A program made the translations under genes and the position numbers. A model generated the notes under the pieces. It was not told where the DNA came from, searched no databases, and saw only the letters and a list, made by a program, of their open reading frames with translations. 64,000 nt of DNA from Unio delphinus. Its lineage: Eukaryota; Mollusca; Bivalvia; Unionida; Unionidae. Below are positions 38,925 to 51,242 of this stretch, one piece after another (the stretch's first letter is position 1; every line of letters begins with the position of its first letter). The DNA is taken from positions 9,063,001 to 9,127,000 of the forward strand of contig JAQISU010000069.1 in NCBI GenBank assembly GCA_029339505.1. Reading direction: 5' to 3'.

Positions 38925-40644
38925 ATGATTAGTATTTGGGGACAATCTCTGTCAATGTCGAAACCCACCGCGGAAACATATGCGGGTTCTATCGAGGGTG
39001 TAAAAAAAAATAATTAAAGATGAAATCGCTGAGACGTTAAATTTAGTTAATGTTGACCCGAACGAAATAGTTGTATTTCAAGACAAACAGGGTAAATTGA
39101 AAAGCAGTGATGTATCATTGGATGACATTTTAAAATGACAGCGCAATGCCACTGAAAACTCTATTGCGCTGTATTCCAACGATGGACAACTTAAACCAGG
39201 TACACTTGTGTCTACGATCACCGACGCGATTGCCAATCACGGTCGTCAGTTGGATGATCATCTTCGGGGTTATAATGCTTTTCGAAGAAATATCGTTGGT
39301 AAGTTCTTTGGAGCCCCACCTGTGGTTGGCATGACTCTCGCTGAAATCAAAGACTTGTTGAATTCATTCTTCGCTAACAAGGAAGCTGGAAGGATGATGA
39401 CTGCTTCAGAAATCAAGGCAAATTATCTCGAGATTTTTAAACTAAGCGAAGATTTTGAGAAGGTACAAAAACTCACAAACGACGTAGTTGTTAATTTTTT
39501 GGGAAACTCGCTTGTGGCAGACATGACTCTCGTTGAAATTAAGCTCGCGCTTGACAGACAAAAGACCACCAGCGACGTAGCTAATAAGTTCTTTGAGGGC
39601 ATTACACTCCAAAATATCACGATGAAACTTTCTAACATCGAAACATTTTTTAGACTCCAATCACAGTTTGATAGACTTTTGTCTACACTTTTTTTCAAGA
39701 GTGATGGGAAGATGATGACTTCCGCCGATATCAGGGCAAATTATCTCGAGATTTACAATGATATGTCTAAACTAAAAGAACATCAAAAACCCACTAACAA
39801 CATTGTTGGCAAGTTCTTTGGAAACCCGCTTGTGGCGGGAATGACTCTCGCTGAAATTAGCGAGTTTATCGGCAAGCATACTCACAATGCCTACGTCGCT
39901 AATAGTTTCTTTGGTGTCCCACCTACATCTACGATGACTCTCAAAGATATTAATATGTTTATGGTGAGACAAACAACACTTAATACCATCGTAGATACAT
40001 TTTTAGGGAGAACACCTGTTTCTGAAACCACATCGTTGGCAGGTATGACTCTCGCTGAAATTAAAAGCGCTATTGACGAACAAAAACGCATCAGCGAAAT
40101 GGCTAAAAAAAATTTTGAGGGTTCTGAGAGTTACAATATCACGACGACATATTCTCAACTCCACGGGCATTATGGAATACAAACAGATATGGGAGTTAAC
40201 CTCCTTTTGATTTCAGTTTTTAAACGCCGCAATGGAACGGTGATGAAAGCTACCGAAATCAAAAAAACCTATCTCGACATTTACGACGATATTGAAAAGG
40301 TAAAGATTCCGTATCCAGATATAGACGTTAAAAATATCGTGTATAAGGTCGATCATGGGACCTTTGATTGGGTACAAAACTCTAATGCTAAATTGAAAGT
40401 CACTAACGTGAAGTGGCCCCATGGTATCTACAGGATGACGTTAATCTCTAACAAGCAATTTGATATCATCGTGAAAGGTAAAACCTACTTTGGTGGCACC
40501 GCGATAGTAATTATCGCGCGGGGAGAAGAAGAATTTGAGATTATCGCGGTTGATAACACCATTAGAAAACATATAACCTGGTGTTTAGAATTCGTAAGTG
40601 AAGTAGACATCCCCCTGATCTACTACCCTGACGATGATGAATAA
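38925..40644 (+). pseudogene. fibre-like protein with expanded shaft, copy C
   Basis: MISIWGQSLSMSKPTAET at the start, then a frame change at an A9 run (39001-39009), DPNEIVVFQDKQGKLKSSD, and a TGA at 39136-39138. From 39139 the frame is open to 40644. The shaft has about seven copies of a unit of roughly 40 residues around VGKFFGxPxVxGMTLAEIK (39290-40130). The C-terminal domain (VYKVDHGTFDW to HITWCLEFVSEV) matches the copy B end domain. The shaft is about 2.5 times longer than in copy B. A 478-residue product from 39208 remains possible. Confidence 0.6.
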
Positions 40645-40729
40645 TTGAAAACACTAGCGGGTTTAAAATAACAATGTCAACAACAATGTCAATGAAATCA
40701 ATTGAACCGATAAAGAGTTTTCCTCGAAC

Positions 40730-41152
40730 TTGAAATCACTTTCTGAGCGCTATCGTGAAAAAATGAAAAAATACCGCAGACAAATTACCGCCATCGACAT
40801 CACCGTGTACTCGGTGTCCGGTGTGATGGCCAGCGCCGGGGTTATTTTGTCGACGGTGACCATGATGGCTCCGATTGCAGTTCCAATTGCTATCTCCGCG
40901 GCAACAACAATTGCGGCAGTCGCCACCGCGATAACTAAAAAAGTATCATCGTGTTCTCAGAAAAAACTCAGTGATTATACAGCTCTGTACAGGGTGGTAT
41001 TTGACGCGTACTCGAAATTATCCGAGTTGATCTCGCTGTCAATAGATAATTCAGTGATATCTGATGTTGAATTTTCCACGATGACCCAGTTGTATAACTC
41101 CGCGATGTTGAAATTGGAAATTAAAGACAGCGTAAACAATAATGTCACTTAA
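40730..41152 (+). CDS. two-TM membrane protein, copy C
   Basis: Homologue of 5811-6356: KKYRRQITAIDITVYSVSGV, a hydrophobic hairpin up to AVATAI, then KKVSSCSQKKLSDY. The frame lacks a clear ATG; about 25 N-terminal residues of copy B have no match, so the start may be lost. Overlaps the penton-like start by 11 nt. Confidence 0.5.
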   Translation: MKSLSERYREKMKKYRRQITAIDITVYSVSGVMASAGVILSTVTMMAPIAVPIAISAATTIAAVATAITKKVSSCSQKKLSDYTALYRVVFDAYSKLSELISLSIDNSVISDVEFSTMTQLYNSAMLKLEIKDSVNNNVT

Positions 41153-42498
41153 ATTCAACGAATTGCAACTGCTTCAACGAATCGCGGAGAATACCACTCC
41201 GATACGAACAAGCATGATATCAATAACATCAACAAACCCTGAATGTAGTGTGAACTTCCCTTCTCCGATTCCAGTGCGTGAGATCGCGCTGGCAAAATTA
41301 CGAGTATATCATAGCTGGCCTAATATCAGATCTGTTGCATTTGGTGGTCAGCAACCCAATAACGCACTGGTGTTCTCGTATAAGAATAAACCCGATGGTA
41401 CTCCAGCGTGGGAAACTCTTTCGTTACCAACTGGGTCGTACTAAATTGAGCAAATTGATGCTGAAATTCAGCGTAGAATAAAATCAATCACGGGAAAAGA
41501 ATCAAAAATAGCTATTAAACTTCATGAACCGACACTCTCGTCGTCGTCGATCGAAATAAGCACAGAGGGATACGCTGTAGATATATATATATATATATAA
41601 CAGCTCGTTAAGAACAGTGTTAGGATGGCCTGCAAAACCACCGGAAAAATCCATCACCGACTTAACCACAGACGTACAATCATACCATGAAATCAATCCC
41701 AGTTATCGAGATAATTTATCTGATATAAGAAAAGGAAAAATCGCCGATAGATTTATATTTACCAACAAAGACACATTGCAATGGGATTTTATCATTAAAA
41801 GAACAGCCGACTCATCTGTTACTATTTCATTTACGCTAAATGACGTCCGTGGTTATTTTAATGAAATTAAACAATTATATGAAACACAACTAGAACAACT
41901 ACGGAAAACAAAATCGCAAAAACACGTTGAAATAATAAATCAACTTATATCTGACATGGAATATATCTATGAACTAATTATTCAAACAATAATTAATGAC
42001 AACAGCGACAATAAACAACAATTCCTAACCAATTACAATATCACGGAGGCCGATCTGCATAATTTCAAGTTTCCCAAATACAACGCTGATGAACTAGCAA
42101 GAATTGTTAGAACCGATATCAAGGCGCTACAAAGACAAGAGTCAGCTACCCACCTCAAATATAATAATGATCCAGATGGCGGTGGTAGGCATATTGCCCT
42201 GCATAATGTGAATATTTCAGCGGTGATTGCGCTCAATTTAACATGTAATGCAATTGAAGGAAGCTATCAAATTAATCTAGAACAATCAAATCAAGCTCAG
42301 CAGGGATATATTCTTTATTCGTTTGCACCAACAGCTCCTCCAGGATTCCTAATTATTGAAAACCCAATTAATCCTGTCTACATGCGATGCCATAAAAATT
42401 CGTTAACGAGAATTAATTTCCGACTCACCGACCAGTCAAATAATATAATTGATCTACAAGATGAAATGTTAGCGATTAGTTTGTTTCTGAAATCATAA
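41142..42498 (+). pseudogene. penton-like minor capsid protein, copy C
   Basis: MSLKFNELQLLQRIAENTTP then SVNFPSPIPVREIALAKLR and PNNALVFSYKNKPDGTP. TAA at 41442-41444, then a TA-microsatellite expansion at 41579-41600 that shifts the frame. From VLGWPAKPPEK at 41617 it is open to the end (TRINFRLTDQSNNIIDLQDE). The C-terminal ~90 residues are over 85% identical by eye to copy B, while the middle is very diverged. Confidence 0.65.
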
Positions 42499-42545
42499 AT
42501 GATTTTCGTCCTGAAGACTGGATCAAATATTTGGTTAACACATAA

Positions 42546-42692
42546 CAGCAGAGAGGGTGGATGACAACGACGTTGGCGTATATAAGGAAATCTTATTTTA
42601 TCGAATAGACGCCATTTTTTTACTATTTGGTAGAAGCCTTAGATCATCGAATCGACGCTCGAAAAGTTGTAGGGTACACCCTCTCTGCTGCT
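42546..42692 (-). repeat. right TIR of copy C
   Basis: Pairs with 26175-26325 and ends ACACCCTCTCTGCTGCT. Separated from the penton stop by 47 bp. Confidence 0.85.
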
Positions 42693-42697
42693 GATGC
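42693..42697. repeat. target site duplication GATGC, right of copy C
   Basis: Matches 26170-26174. Confidence 0.85.
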
Positions 42698-42886
42698 TGT
42701 AGAGAGATCAGTGTGATTTTTTAAAAGACCAAGGAATTAAATGTGGATTGCATCATCAATCATCCTGGATTTTTGACAGTTTGCTTAGACGAATATGTCC
42801 TGGAAGCAGCATACTATGCCTACAGACAGCTGTATGAAAATCGCGAGGAAATTCTGTCAGAGTATGTAAACAATTGTAAAATCTAG
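42698..42886 (+). pseudogene. P2X7-type domain gene, exon 2, right part
   Basis: Continues the domain in the frame of 26123-26174 with the CCREI cysteines, then CIINHPGFLTVCLDEYVLEA and AYYAYRQLYENREEILSEY. One in-frame TAA near 42725. Likely donor at GTAAAC (42863) or GTAAAA (42887). The phase does not match exon 3 cleanly, so a small indel is likely. Confidence 0.65.
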
Positions 42887-43169
42887 GTAAAATATTCTCG
42901 CTTTAATTATGGCGCCAATATCAGAAAAACTTCAAACATACAATACTTACATATCTTCAACAGACTCTGCATTATGACATTTAAAAAATGTCTGTACGCA
43001 TTCACTTAAGATTCATTTAGTTGACTACCATTGTTTGTATTAAAATCTAATATTATCCTAAACGTCTTGACTAGGAAAACTTGAAATAAATAAGTTAAAA
43101 CCAGAATAGGTGACAGAATATAACTTTATTGAAATATTCACGTCTAAAATATGTTGCATATCATATTTT

Positions 43170-43320
43170 CAGTTCTAATAGATACACCGCATACAGGCAG
43201 CTGGTAAGATGGTTTTGCGGATATCTTGGCCGTAAAATTAGAGTTGCTTTGCCATCCTGTGCAGTAGATGCAATCAGACAGAAGTTCCCAAGTAAAGGTG
43301 GTAACGACACCGGTTTATTA
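43170..43320 (+). pseudogene. P2X7-type domain gene, exon 3
   Basis: After CATATTTTCAG the sequence encodes NRYTAYRQLVRWFCGYLGRK and IRVALPSCAVDAIRQKFPS, the C-terminal part of the P2X7-type domain. The family usually ends a few residues later. The frame continues to 43398, but that part is antisense to a terminal-exon copy of the THAP/DDE gene. Confidence 0.65.
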
Positions 43321-43815
43321 GCACTTGTAGTTAACTTGCAGACAGCCATCAACTTATCCAGCCTCAGGGATTGGCTCCATAAAGATGGTGGTAACTAACA
43401 ACCGACTGGTTTCCTGACCATTTTCTCCAGTGATGTCATCAACATTTCAAAATATTCTGAAATTTGTAAATAATATAGCAATAAATGTTAAAATGGTATT
43501 CATTTTAAAAACACAACTAGTATTTGACTATAATTATTTTGTTACAATATATGACTTCGATGTGCTAGAAAAAATAAATTAAATCAGGCTGCTTTGTCAT
43601 CATTTGTAGTATATGAGATACTGTGAAAGTGTTAGCTACACTCATTTTACAAGGACTTGTACTTTGCGTGCAAATGGGATGTGTCAAACTGGAGAGCATT
43701 CAACTTGTCTGGCCTCTGGAATCGGCTGCATAGAGTTGGCGGTAACTATAAAAAGACTCTGGTTTCTTGACGATATCACCCAGTGCTGCCATCAACTCTT
43801 CAACATAGTCTGAAA
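43290..43815 (-). pseudogene. two decayed extra copies of the THAP/DDE gene's last exon
   Basis: Minus-strand blocks SEYFEMLMTSLEKMVRKP (near 43450) and DYVEELMAALGDIVKKPESF (near 43810) are diverged copies of the last exon at 44155-44290. Each is followed by the tail block with KLNA-like text. The three lie about 400 bp apart. Confidence 0.45.
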
Positions 43816-46800
43816 GAAGGAATACCCCCACCCAATTTAAGAAACTAACAAGAATTTCATTCACTTATTATATCCTCACAAATAATTTACTAAACATAAT
43901 TATGAGAATTGGAGACAAGATTTAAGTAGTATTCAATTTAACATAAATGTATATATTGTTATAGAATACATACTAATTTTGTCATGATGTATGATTCTGA
44001 ATATGTGCTACAAAAATTAATCTGCATGAATTTGTTTTGGCTGAAGATTCATGAAATCTGATTAGCTTTGCCTGCAGCATATTCAATCCATCGGAATAGT
44101 CTAACTAAAATGGTAACTACACAGGTTTCACGGCCTTGTACTTATCTTGCAAAGCGAGATTTGTGAGCCTGGACAGCATTCAACTTGTCTGGACTATGGA
44201 ATTGGCTGCATAGAGGTGGTGGTGTCTGTCTATCAACATACTCGGGTTCTTTTACCATTTCATCTAGTGCTGCAATAAGCTCCTCAACATATTCTGAAAT
44301 ATTTTTTTTTATCCTAGTAAATTAGGAAACTCTGGAAAATGTCATCCGCTGCCTATATTAACACTGATAATTTACCAAAAATACTTGCTTGATATAACTA
44401 GAAAAAAAAGATTAAAATAGTATTAATTTCTGATACATATAAATACTTTTTCAATGAATCATTATTTTGTCACAATATGATTTTAAATGTGCTACAAATA
44501 TAAATCTGCACCTCAGTGTGATGCAATATATATGGGTACATACTGTATGTGCAGTCTTCCTTGACTTCTTTCACAATGTACCCTCCTTTTTTGAACTTCG
44601 GAAATGAAATCTGGTATCGCCTGGTTCCAGAGCTCGTCATTGCCTGTGGTCTGTTGTCATTTTCATTGAAATGGAGTGCCGCTAGATGCAGTCTAATGTT
44701 AAAAAGACAAATAAGCATTAAATATGAAAAATGCATATATATTTTTAAAATAACATTGTGTAAAATCTGTTTAAATAGTTTATGGCTTTTGCTTCTGACT
44801 ATTTGTATGGAAGCAATTATATATAATATTTCACATTTCATCAAACTTTTCTTTTATATTGATTACTTACCAACTATGACATTAGTCATTGTTAAGATGA
44901 ATTTTCATAGGCTATACATAATTTACCTGTTTCGCATTCCAATATATGAAAATGACAACATTTTTGGAGCGAAATGATTTACAACACTATGGAATGCTTC
45001 TAAATTTGACGTCTGGTGGATGGGTAATAACTTTTTGATGTCTTTTACCAGCTTCTTACGCAGTACAACTTCTTCAATCTTCACACAAGCCTTGGTTCCT
45101 GAACAGAGATTAATACTATGTTGTAGTTTGATCAAGCATACCAAAACATACACCTATTTTTACACTTTATGAATGTAGCAAAAATAAACAAAATTTTCTT
45201 GAAGAAATCTACTAAATCAGGTCTTTCTTAAAATTACAAAAATGTATTATTAATTATAAGGAACTTTACACTTTACTAAACATATCACTTGTGTGATCTC
45301 TTAAAGAACAAACATACTTAAATTTTATTAGTTCAGTTTGAAATGTGATTCTTACGAGATTGTAACCATTTGTAATGTGCATTGGCCTCAGGTAGACAGT
45401 CAGGTAGACGGCTTGGAAATAGACTTTTTTCATGTGTATGTCTGTTCTGGACATGATTAGCAGCAGAATGCCACTTAGCAACACTTAGGTCACCATTACC
45501 AGGTTCGCTTGAAGCTGCACACCAGTACTGGTGATTTGAAATGCTCCGAATCCGATTCCGCACATCCCCACCACACTTTTCTCTAGCAATGTGTTCTAGT
45601 TTCTTCTTCATACCTAGAAATACAATGATTTAAGATAATATTTTTATTTTATATTTTTATGATTGGATTCAAATTGATATGTTAACTTCACAACTTTAGT
45701 AATATAACTTGAAGCATACAATTATTGTATTACCATATGTGTTTGTATAAGAGTTGCATAAAATGGTCTAATTCAGTGTAGTAAACATTAGAATTCACAC
45801 ACACATACATACCTTTTGCAACATTCCAAACATCAAAATAGTGTGTGGCAGTCATATTCTCTCTGATTCTTTTCTGTATCTTTACATGTCGGTCTGTAAT
45901 AATTGTGCCCACCTCCACACCATGGCTCTGTAGTTTATTGATGGCTCTAGCAAGTCTCTCTTTCTCCATGTGGTAGCTGCTGTTCACTTCATTGCTCTAA
46001 AACAAAACGTTTAAGCAAACAACACTATATTTCTTATAATGTCACTTATACACAACTTAAATGTATTATACCATAAATTGTCACACACAAAATTGTTTTA
46101 CTGTTGCACAATTTAAACATTAATCAGAATATCTTTTATATAAATATCTGACTTTCTATCTTGTAAAGAAGCACATAAATTACTTGTACCAGCTCAATAT
46201 CCAGGACTTTTCCCAAATTAACCTCTAGCACACTATAAGCTTCAAACATTGCAGTGTTGCCTGGACTATCACATCTACCATCCCCAGCAATTGCAATTGG
46301 CTGACAAAGACTCTGTAACTCTCAAAATGCCCTATCCTGATGTGCCTTCCATACTTTATTGATAGAAGGTGTGAGTAGCACTCGCTGGTGGGTCATGAAT
46401 GTGGACAGGTGTATCACTGGGATACACATGTGATGCATAACTCTAAGAACCTTTGTTGGAGTTGCACCTGCAAAAAGGATGGCTCCTGACAAGATGATGT
46501 TACCAGCTGCATGTCTCCAATGCAAGGCTGGCTGCTCCAAGTGTATGACTTGCTACACAGGTGACATTCCTGTGTAACTATAATTAAAGTGCCAAAATTG
46601 TTGGGTACTTTCCCTTTTGCTGGTCCATGGCGGTAGTGGCAAGTCAAGAATAATGACAAAAGCTGTTCTTCAAACACAATAAACTTTCTCTCAGACAAAA
46701 GGCTGGTAGATGGTTGTTCTGAACTGGAAAGAAAATGACAATGCAGTAGGATAAAGTTTTCAGAATTTGAACTAAGTTGTTTTTAATAATCTAGTAAATT

Positions 46801-48101
46801 TAGTTAAGTGGCATGTTGTGCAGATAACCAGTTTAATATGTGGAAAAACATAATTGTAGAGGCCATAAATAGCAATATACACATTTGATTGCACCATCAA
46901 ATCAGTAATAAGTTTATATGACGTTATGCAATTTACATTACCTTTTTTCAGAGGTATCTGAGTTGAAACTTGAATCCATAGGGTCACTCTCATCTGGTTT
47001 GTAGCTTGAATAATCAGACTCCCTTATCATGGAACACTCATCTTCAATATCATGAGCATCATCATTGGGGTGTGTGTCCGGTTCATCAAAAGTGTCTATT
47101 TTGTTCTCCATTTCACTATCTGTGTGGACGTCTAAAGAACACTGAATCCCCTTGCTCCTTCTCTGCACATGGATATTTACCTGACAACCTGTGAAATATC
47201 ATACATGTGTATACTGATTATCCTGGTTTTAATACCGATTTTTAATTCATAAATATGCTTATCAATAACAGTGTATTATTGCTAAGTAACAAAAATTGGA
47301 CAAAAGTTTGGTATACAGAGACAATTGCTTACACTATCATACTGAACTAATTTATTGTTACATGTCCCATTTGCTTGTTATCTTTTAATGGGTAGATTAT
47401 AACTGTGAGTTATACACATATTAATATTACAAAAATCAATTTGTTTCCCTCTCAGAAATGCTTGCGTTCTCTTGAATATGTTCAGTATCCTGTCAGTCGG
47501 ACATTCAACGGCAATACTGCATGATGATGTCTCTAATCCCTGAAACAAAAACAATACATGAAAAATATATCTGTCAAGTTCTAGTAAATAACTGCATCAG
47601 ATTAATCGGTACAGCTGTAGTGGTCATATTTTAAGTTTTATACATGTTGAATAATGACACATGCATCATACCTCTTTAATTACTTGGAGAAACTATGACT
47701 GGTCATAATGTTTGACATATAAACAACACATTGCATAGCTTTCCAACATTAAATAATATCATATCTTTATTGATTTATTAGTAAACTATCATATATGAGG
47801 CCATATGAAATCATATTAAACTATACCGACCATTTGAATACTGGAAATGCATCGAAAGTTCTCTGTGACATCAATATGCACATCAGGATATGTCACACCA
47901 TCTACTGTTGAGTGTGTGATTGTTGCAGTTTGGGTTTTCTCTTGAACATTGTCTTCTGGATGCTGGTTTTGAAACATCTCTTTCAATATCTAGCAAAATA
48001 GATACAGGTAAATCAAGCAGTATTGGAAGTTCACATCATAAACAATATTAAACGCTAAATTCCTTTTTTACCTTGTATGATTCTGTAAACAATCTGCATA
48101 C

Positions 48102-48160
<59 letters not shown>
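48102..48160. repeat. (AAT)n microsatellite
   Basis: About 20 AAT units inside an intron of the THAP/DDE gene. Confidence 0.95.
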
Positions 48161-48161
<1 letters not shown>

Positions 48162-48519
48162 TAATATTATACTTATCACATCGAACAAACATTGATATTA
48201 CATCGGCAATCATTGGGTTGTGGGCGTTAATCAGACCTAAATCAAGATCCACTGACATAATAATGTATACAATACAAGGAAGGTAATTAACTCTCAGATC
48301 ATCAGAACTAATTAGTCATTACAATTAAAGCTATAAATACACAAACTATTCACACCATTTAAGTATGAGAATTACACTTATAACATTATTATTATTGTTG
48401 AAAACAGAAACATGCATGAAAGCGGCTACAGCATCCATATTTTTTTTTCTTTCTAGGCTGAGGTCCTATCAATTCAGGGGAGATACAGAGGTGTAGCTGG
48501 GGGTGGGGGCAGGGGTACA

Positions 48520-48705
48520 CAGAGGCGTAGCGATGGGGGAGGGGGGTACATATGTCCCCGGGCGCCAAGGTACAGGGGCGCCAAAATGAGGTATGCAACG
48601 TTACATTATAATAAGAAAACAAGGGTAATAAATCTGTCACAAGATTGCTGGGGCGCCAATTTTATAGTTTGTCCCCGGGCGCAAAATGTCATAGCTACGC
48701 CTCTG
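48520..48705. mobile_element. hAT-type MITE, 186 bp
   Basis: Ends are inverted: CAGAGGCGTAGCGATG at the left, CATAGCTACGCCTCTG at the right (one mismatch). It is flanked by an exact 8-bp duplication, GGGGTACA (48512-48519 and 48706-48713). CAGAGGCG-type termini with an 8-bp duplication are the hAT signature. The interior has GGGCGCCAA repeats and no ORF. Related fragments lie nearby (GAGGTGTAGCTGGGGG near 48487; GCCTCTGGGCG near 48717). Confidence 0.85.
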
Positions 48706-49226
48706 GGGGTACATATGCCTCTGGGCGTATATATATAGTAATCGCTCGAAAACTAGGTACATTTGTGGCAAGAGTGTAGGGTTGACAACAAATAATATAG
48801 CACGATAAAATCAATTAACATTTATTTACCCTTGATCGCTCTCGCTTTTGAAAAGCTCCTGTCGGGCTACATGTTGTTAGGCATGCCGTAACCCTCGATT
48901 TATGTTGATCTGGTGTGCATGCACCCTGGGTTGTATGGCGAGAAAACACACACGGAACTACATTTGGTGGAAGTCGTCTACTGCTATTTAATCCCAAATG
49001 ACTGTTTCAGTTTAAAGGTGGGATCGAAATTGTCTTCTTTAAAGTGGTCACTACAGACAACTTGACTAACTCGCCTGTCACTCGTCGGTTCGGTCCAATT
49101 TTTCCTTGAAGTTCGTATCTGCTTAATCCATTGTTTCCTTGAAACAGGGTTAGTAGGAAATGAATGCAAGCTCAATCCTTCTCGTTTTGTATTGCTACAA
49201 CCTCCAACAATACACCTTTTTACCAT

Positions 49227-51145
49227 TTTTCACGCACGATTACACTCGTTAAAATCAAAACAATTCAAAATTTGAAAGCCGTGGTCCCCTAACTACGTCA
49301 CATCCGCTTTAACGTATGGAAATTACCGAGCGCAAAATCAGCTAGGAGCGTTTTGTCGGCAACGATAAAAAAGCAATGTTATGTGGTCATTATTTTCGTT
49401 ACTGATGAGGTATATGACATATCATATATGAAACCTGAAGTTACAATTTATAATATAAACGAAGGTTGTAAAAGTGCACTAGCAGACCTTTAATAATATA
49501 ACGTCTCTTTAATACACTTTATCCAACAATTGATACATTTCCGAAAAAAGCCAGCTTGTTTTACCCGCGAACATTGAATCCGATAGCTACAAGGACTGAG
49601 TGTAAATGTTTATTTTGCAAAAAAAACTGCAGACAGCCGGCAAATTGCTGATATAAAATGCTTGTTTTCTAGTTTCGTAACTTTACATTGGTATTAGACC
49701 ACATAGGCGTACCTCAACGTTAGTTGTTGTATTCCTAAATACACCCTGTATGTGCTCAGAGCGAAATCGATAGCTTCTGTCCAGTACCCATATATTCTGA
49801 GCGCTTTGGTTACAACAAGATACACAGTCATACAACGTTCAGCGCATTGTAACAGATTAATGCAAAATCGTGAAAACGACCTGTTTAAGTCCGCTATATT
49901 GAAAAAAAAATTACATCTTGTACTTATAAGTTAATCTTTAGCCTTAGATAATAGCTATTGAATCTGTGTTACTATAAATTTCCCTATATGACTCTCTCTA
50001 TTTACCAATCCCAAACAACTTTGACTATTTTGTAATCCTATCATCTTTAGCTGAATATCATACGGTAGCTTTCTTTGACTCATATTCAAATCCACAATTT
50101 ATGGAATACTCGCTGCATTTATTCAGTAACTAATCAAAGCAGGAAATTACAAACATTTTAAAGGAACATGTCATTTGATATAGTATAGCGTGAGCTGGGG
50201 TTGTCAAAAACAAAAGTGATAGAAATAGAATATATGTATTAATATTCATTCACAAATAGATGAACATGTGGTGAACATTGACCAATGAGAAATAAAGATA
50301 ATTAACTCCTCAGTTCATATATCGTTGCCAATATGGTTCTGCTCATTGTAAGGATTAACATTTAAGTGAACAAAAATTATACTTTTAAAACGTAGCGTTG
50401 CGATTCTGTGTTGGAGAGTAATGGAAAGAGAGCTGATTTAGAATACTAAATATATTAAATATATGTATGTTCATGTTGAAAGTTTATGTATAAAAAGGCA
50501 TTACCACACAAACTTATTTGATACATGTTCTACCAAAATACTAGTATACAGCCAAAACACTTCCTAGATCACTGAGAACAAAACTGATGCTTGCAATTGT
50601 TGATTGGCTCTTGTTTTCAAGATATGATACTGAGTCAGTATACACAACCTTGAGTTGGGAATGGCGGACGATAATTTAACTATAAAAAAAGTATACTCAA
50701 TTTTAAACCATCAATGTGTAAATACTTTTTTGACTGGATCTATAAAAAAAAATGTGTCTGGGTTTAACAGTACTTGCCTTTCGGCAAAACAATGAATAAT
50801 GCAATCTGGAGCTGATATTGCGTTATACATGATGTAAGTCGCATCATATTTGTGATTGTGCAAATATACGTCGATCTATAAATAACACATTTGCTTGGGT
50901 CAGAAAACAATTTTTTATATTTATGGGGACATAGTGCTTGTTAAATCAATATCCTGAAATGATTTATTGGGTCTGTGTCGGAAGAGAAAGTGATTCCTAA
51001 TTACATTTTTGTTTAATTATCGGTTTCAGACAGGACCAGCAAAAATGTCAAGTTCGATTGTATATCGAACATGTCAAATATATATTTTCACCGTAGTTTT
51101 TTAAACTGATTTGTATTCCATGTACAGGAGCTCAATGAAGTATGT

Positions 51146-51242
<97 letters not shown>

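Larger units (their letters stand above)
26175..42692. mobile_element. copy C: complete but decayed Polinton/adintovirus-like element
   Basis: About 16.5 kb, with TIRs of about 150 bp and a clean 5-bp duplication, opposite in orientation to copy B. Same gene set and order: ATPase, zinc ribbon, PLA2, integrase, polymerase-helicase-HNH, HNH endonuclease, small genes, minor virion, capsid, pX-like, protease, fibre-like, two-TM, penton. It also has an extra zinc-ribbon ORF (32138-32461), an extra minus ORF (34487-34765) and a 1-kb repeat-rich insert (33000-34030) absent from copy B. Nearly every large gene has stops or frame changes, so it is an older insertion than copy B. Confidence 0.9.
44155..49226 (-). 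pseudogene. THAP-domain / DDE transposase-like host gene, several exons, some broken
   Basis: Exon at 49226-48830: a THAP domain, MVKRCIVGGCSNTKREGLSL, W in KQWIKQI, and VCSDHF, then a 1-bp frame change near 48996 and RRLPPNVVPCVF. Candidate exons follow at 47990-47831, 47539-47431 and 47190-46942 (acidic linker), then 46723-46184 with CHYRHGPAKGKVPNN, AGNIILSGAILFAGATPTK and IAGDGRCDSPGNTA (first Asp). Next is 45998-45811 with IITDRHVKIQKRIRENM and FDVWNVAKG, then 45613-45355 (ISNHQYWCAAS), 45103-44931 (LEAFHSVVNHFAPK), 44690-44500 (RLHLAALHFNENDNRPQA), and 44290-44155 (YVEELIAALDEMVKEPEY). It belongs to a repeated THAP/DDE family of fish and invertebrates. A 1-bp change near 46530 and a TGA near 46320 mark it as decayed. 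Confidence 0.65.

Noticed and set aside
39423..40091. Several minus frames inside the fibre-like gene
   Set aside because: Antisense of the shaft repeats.
44549..44977. 142-residue plus frame
   Set aside because: Antisense of exons of the THAP/DDE gene (LAALHFNENDNRPQ on the minus strand).
48055..48258. Isoleucine-rich minus frame
   Set aside because: Translation of the AAT microsatellite.
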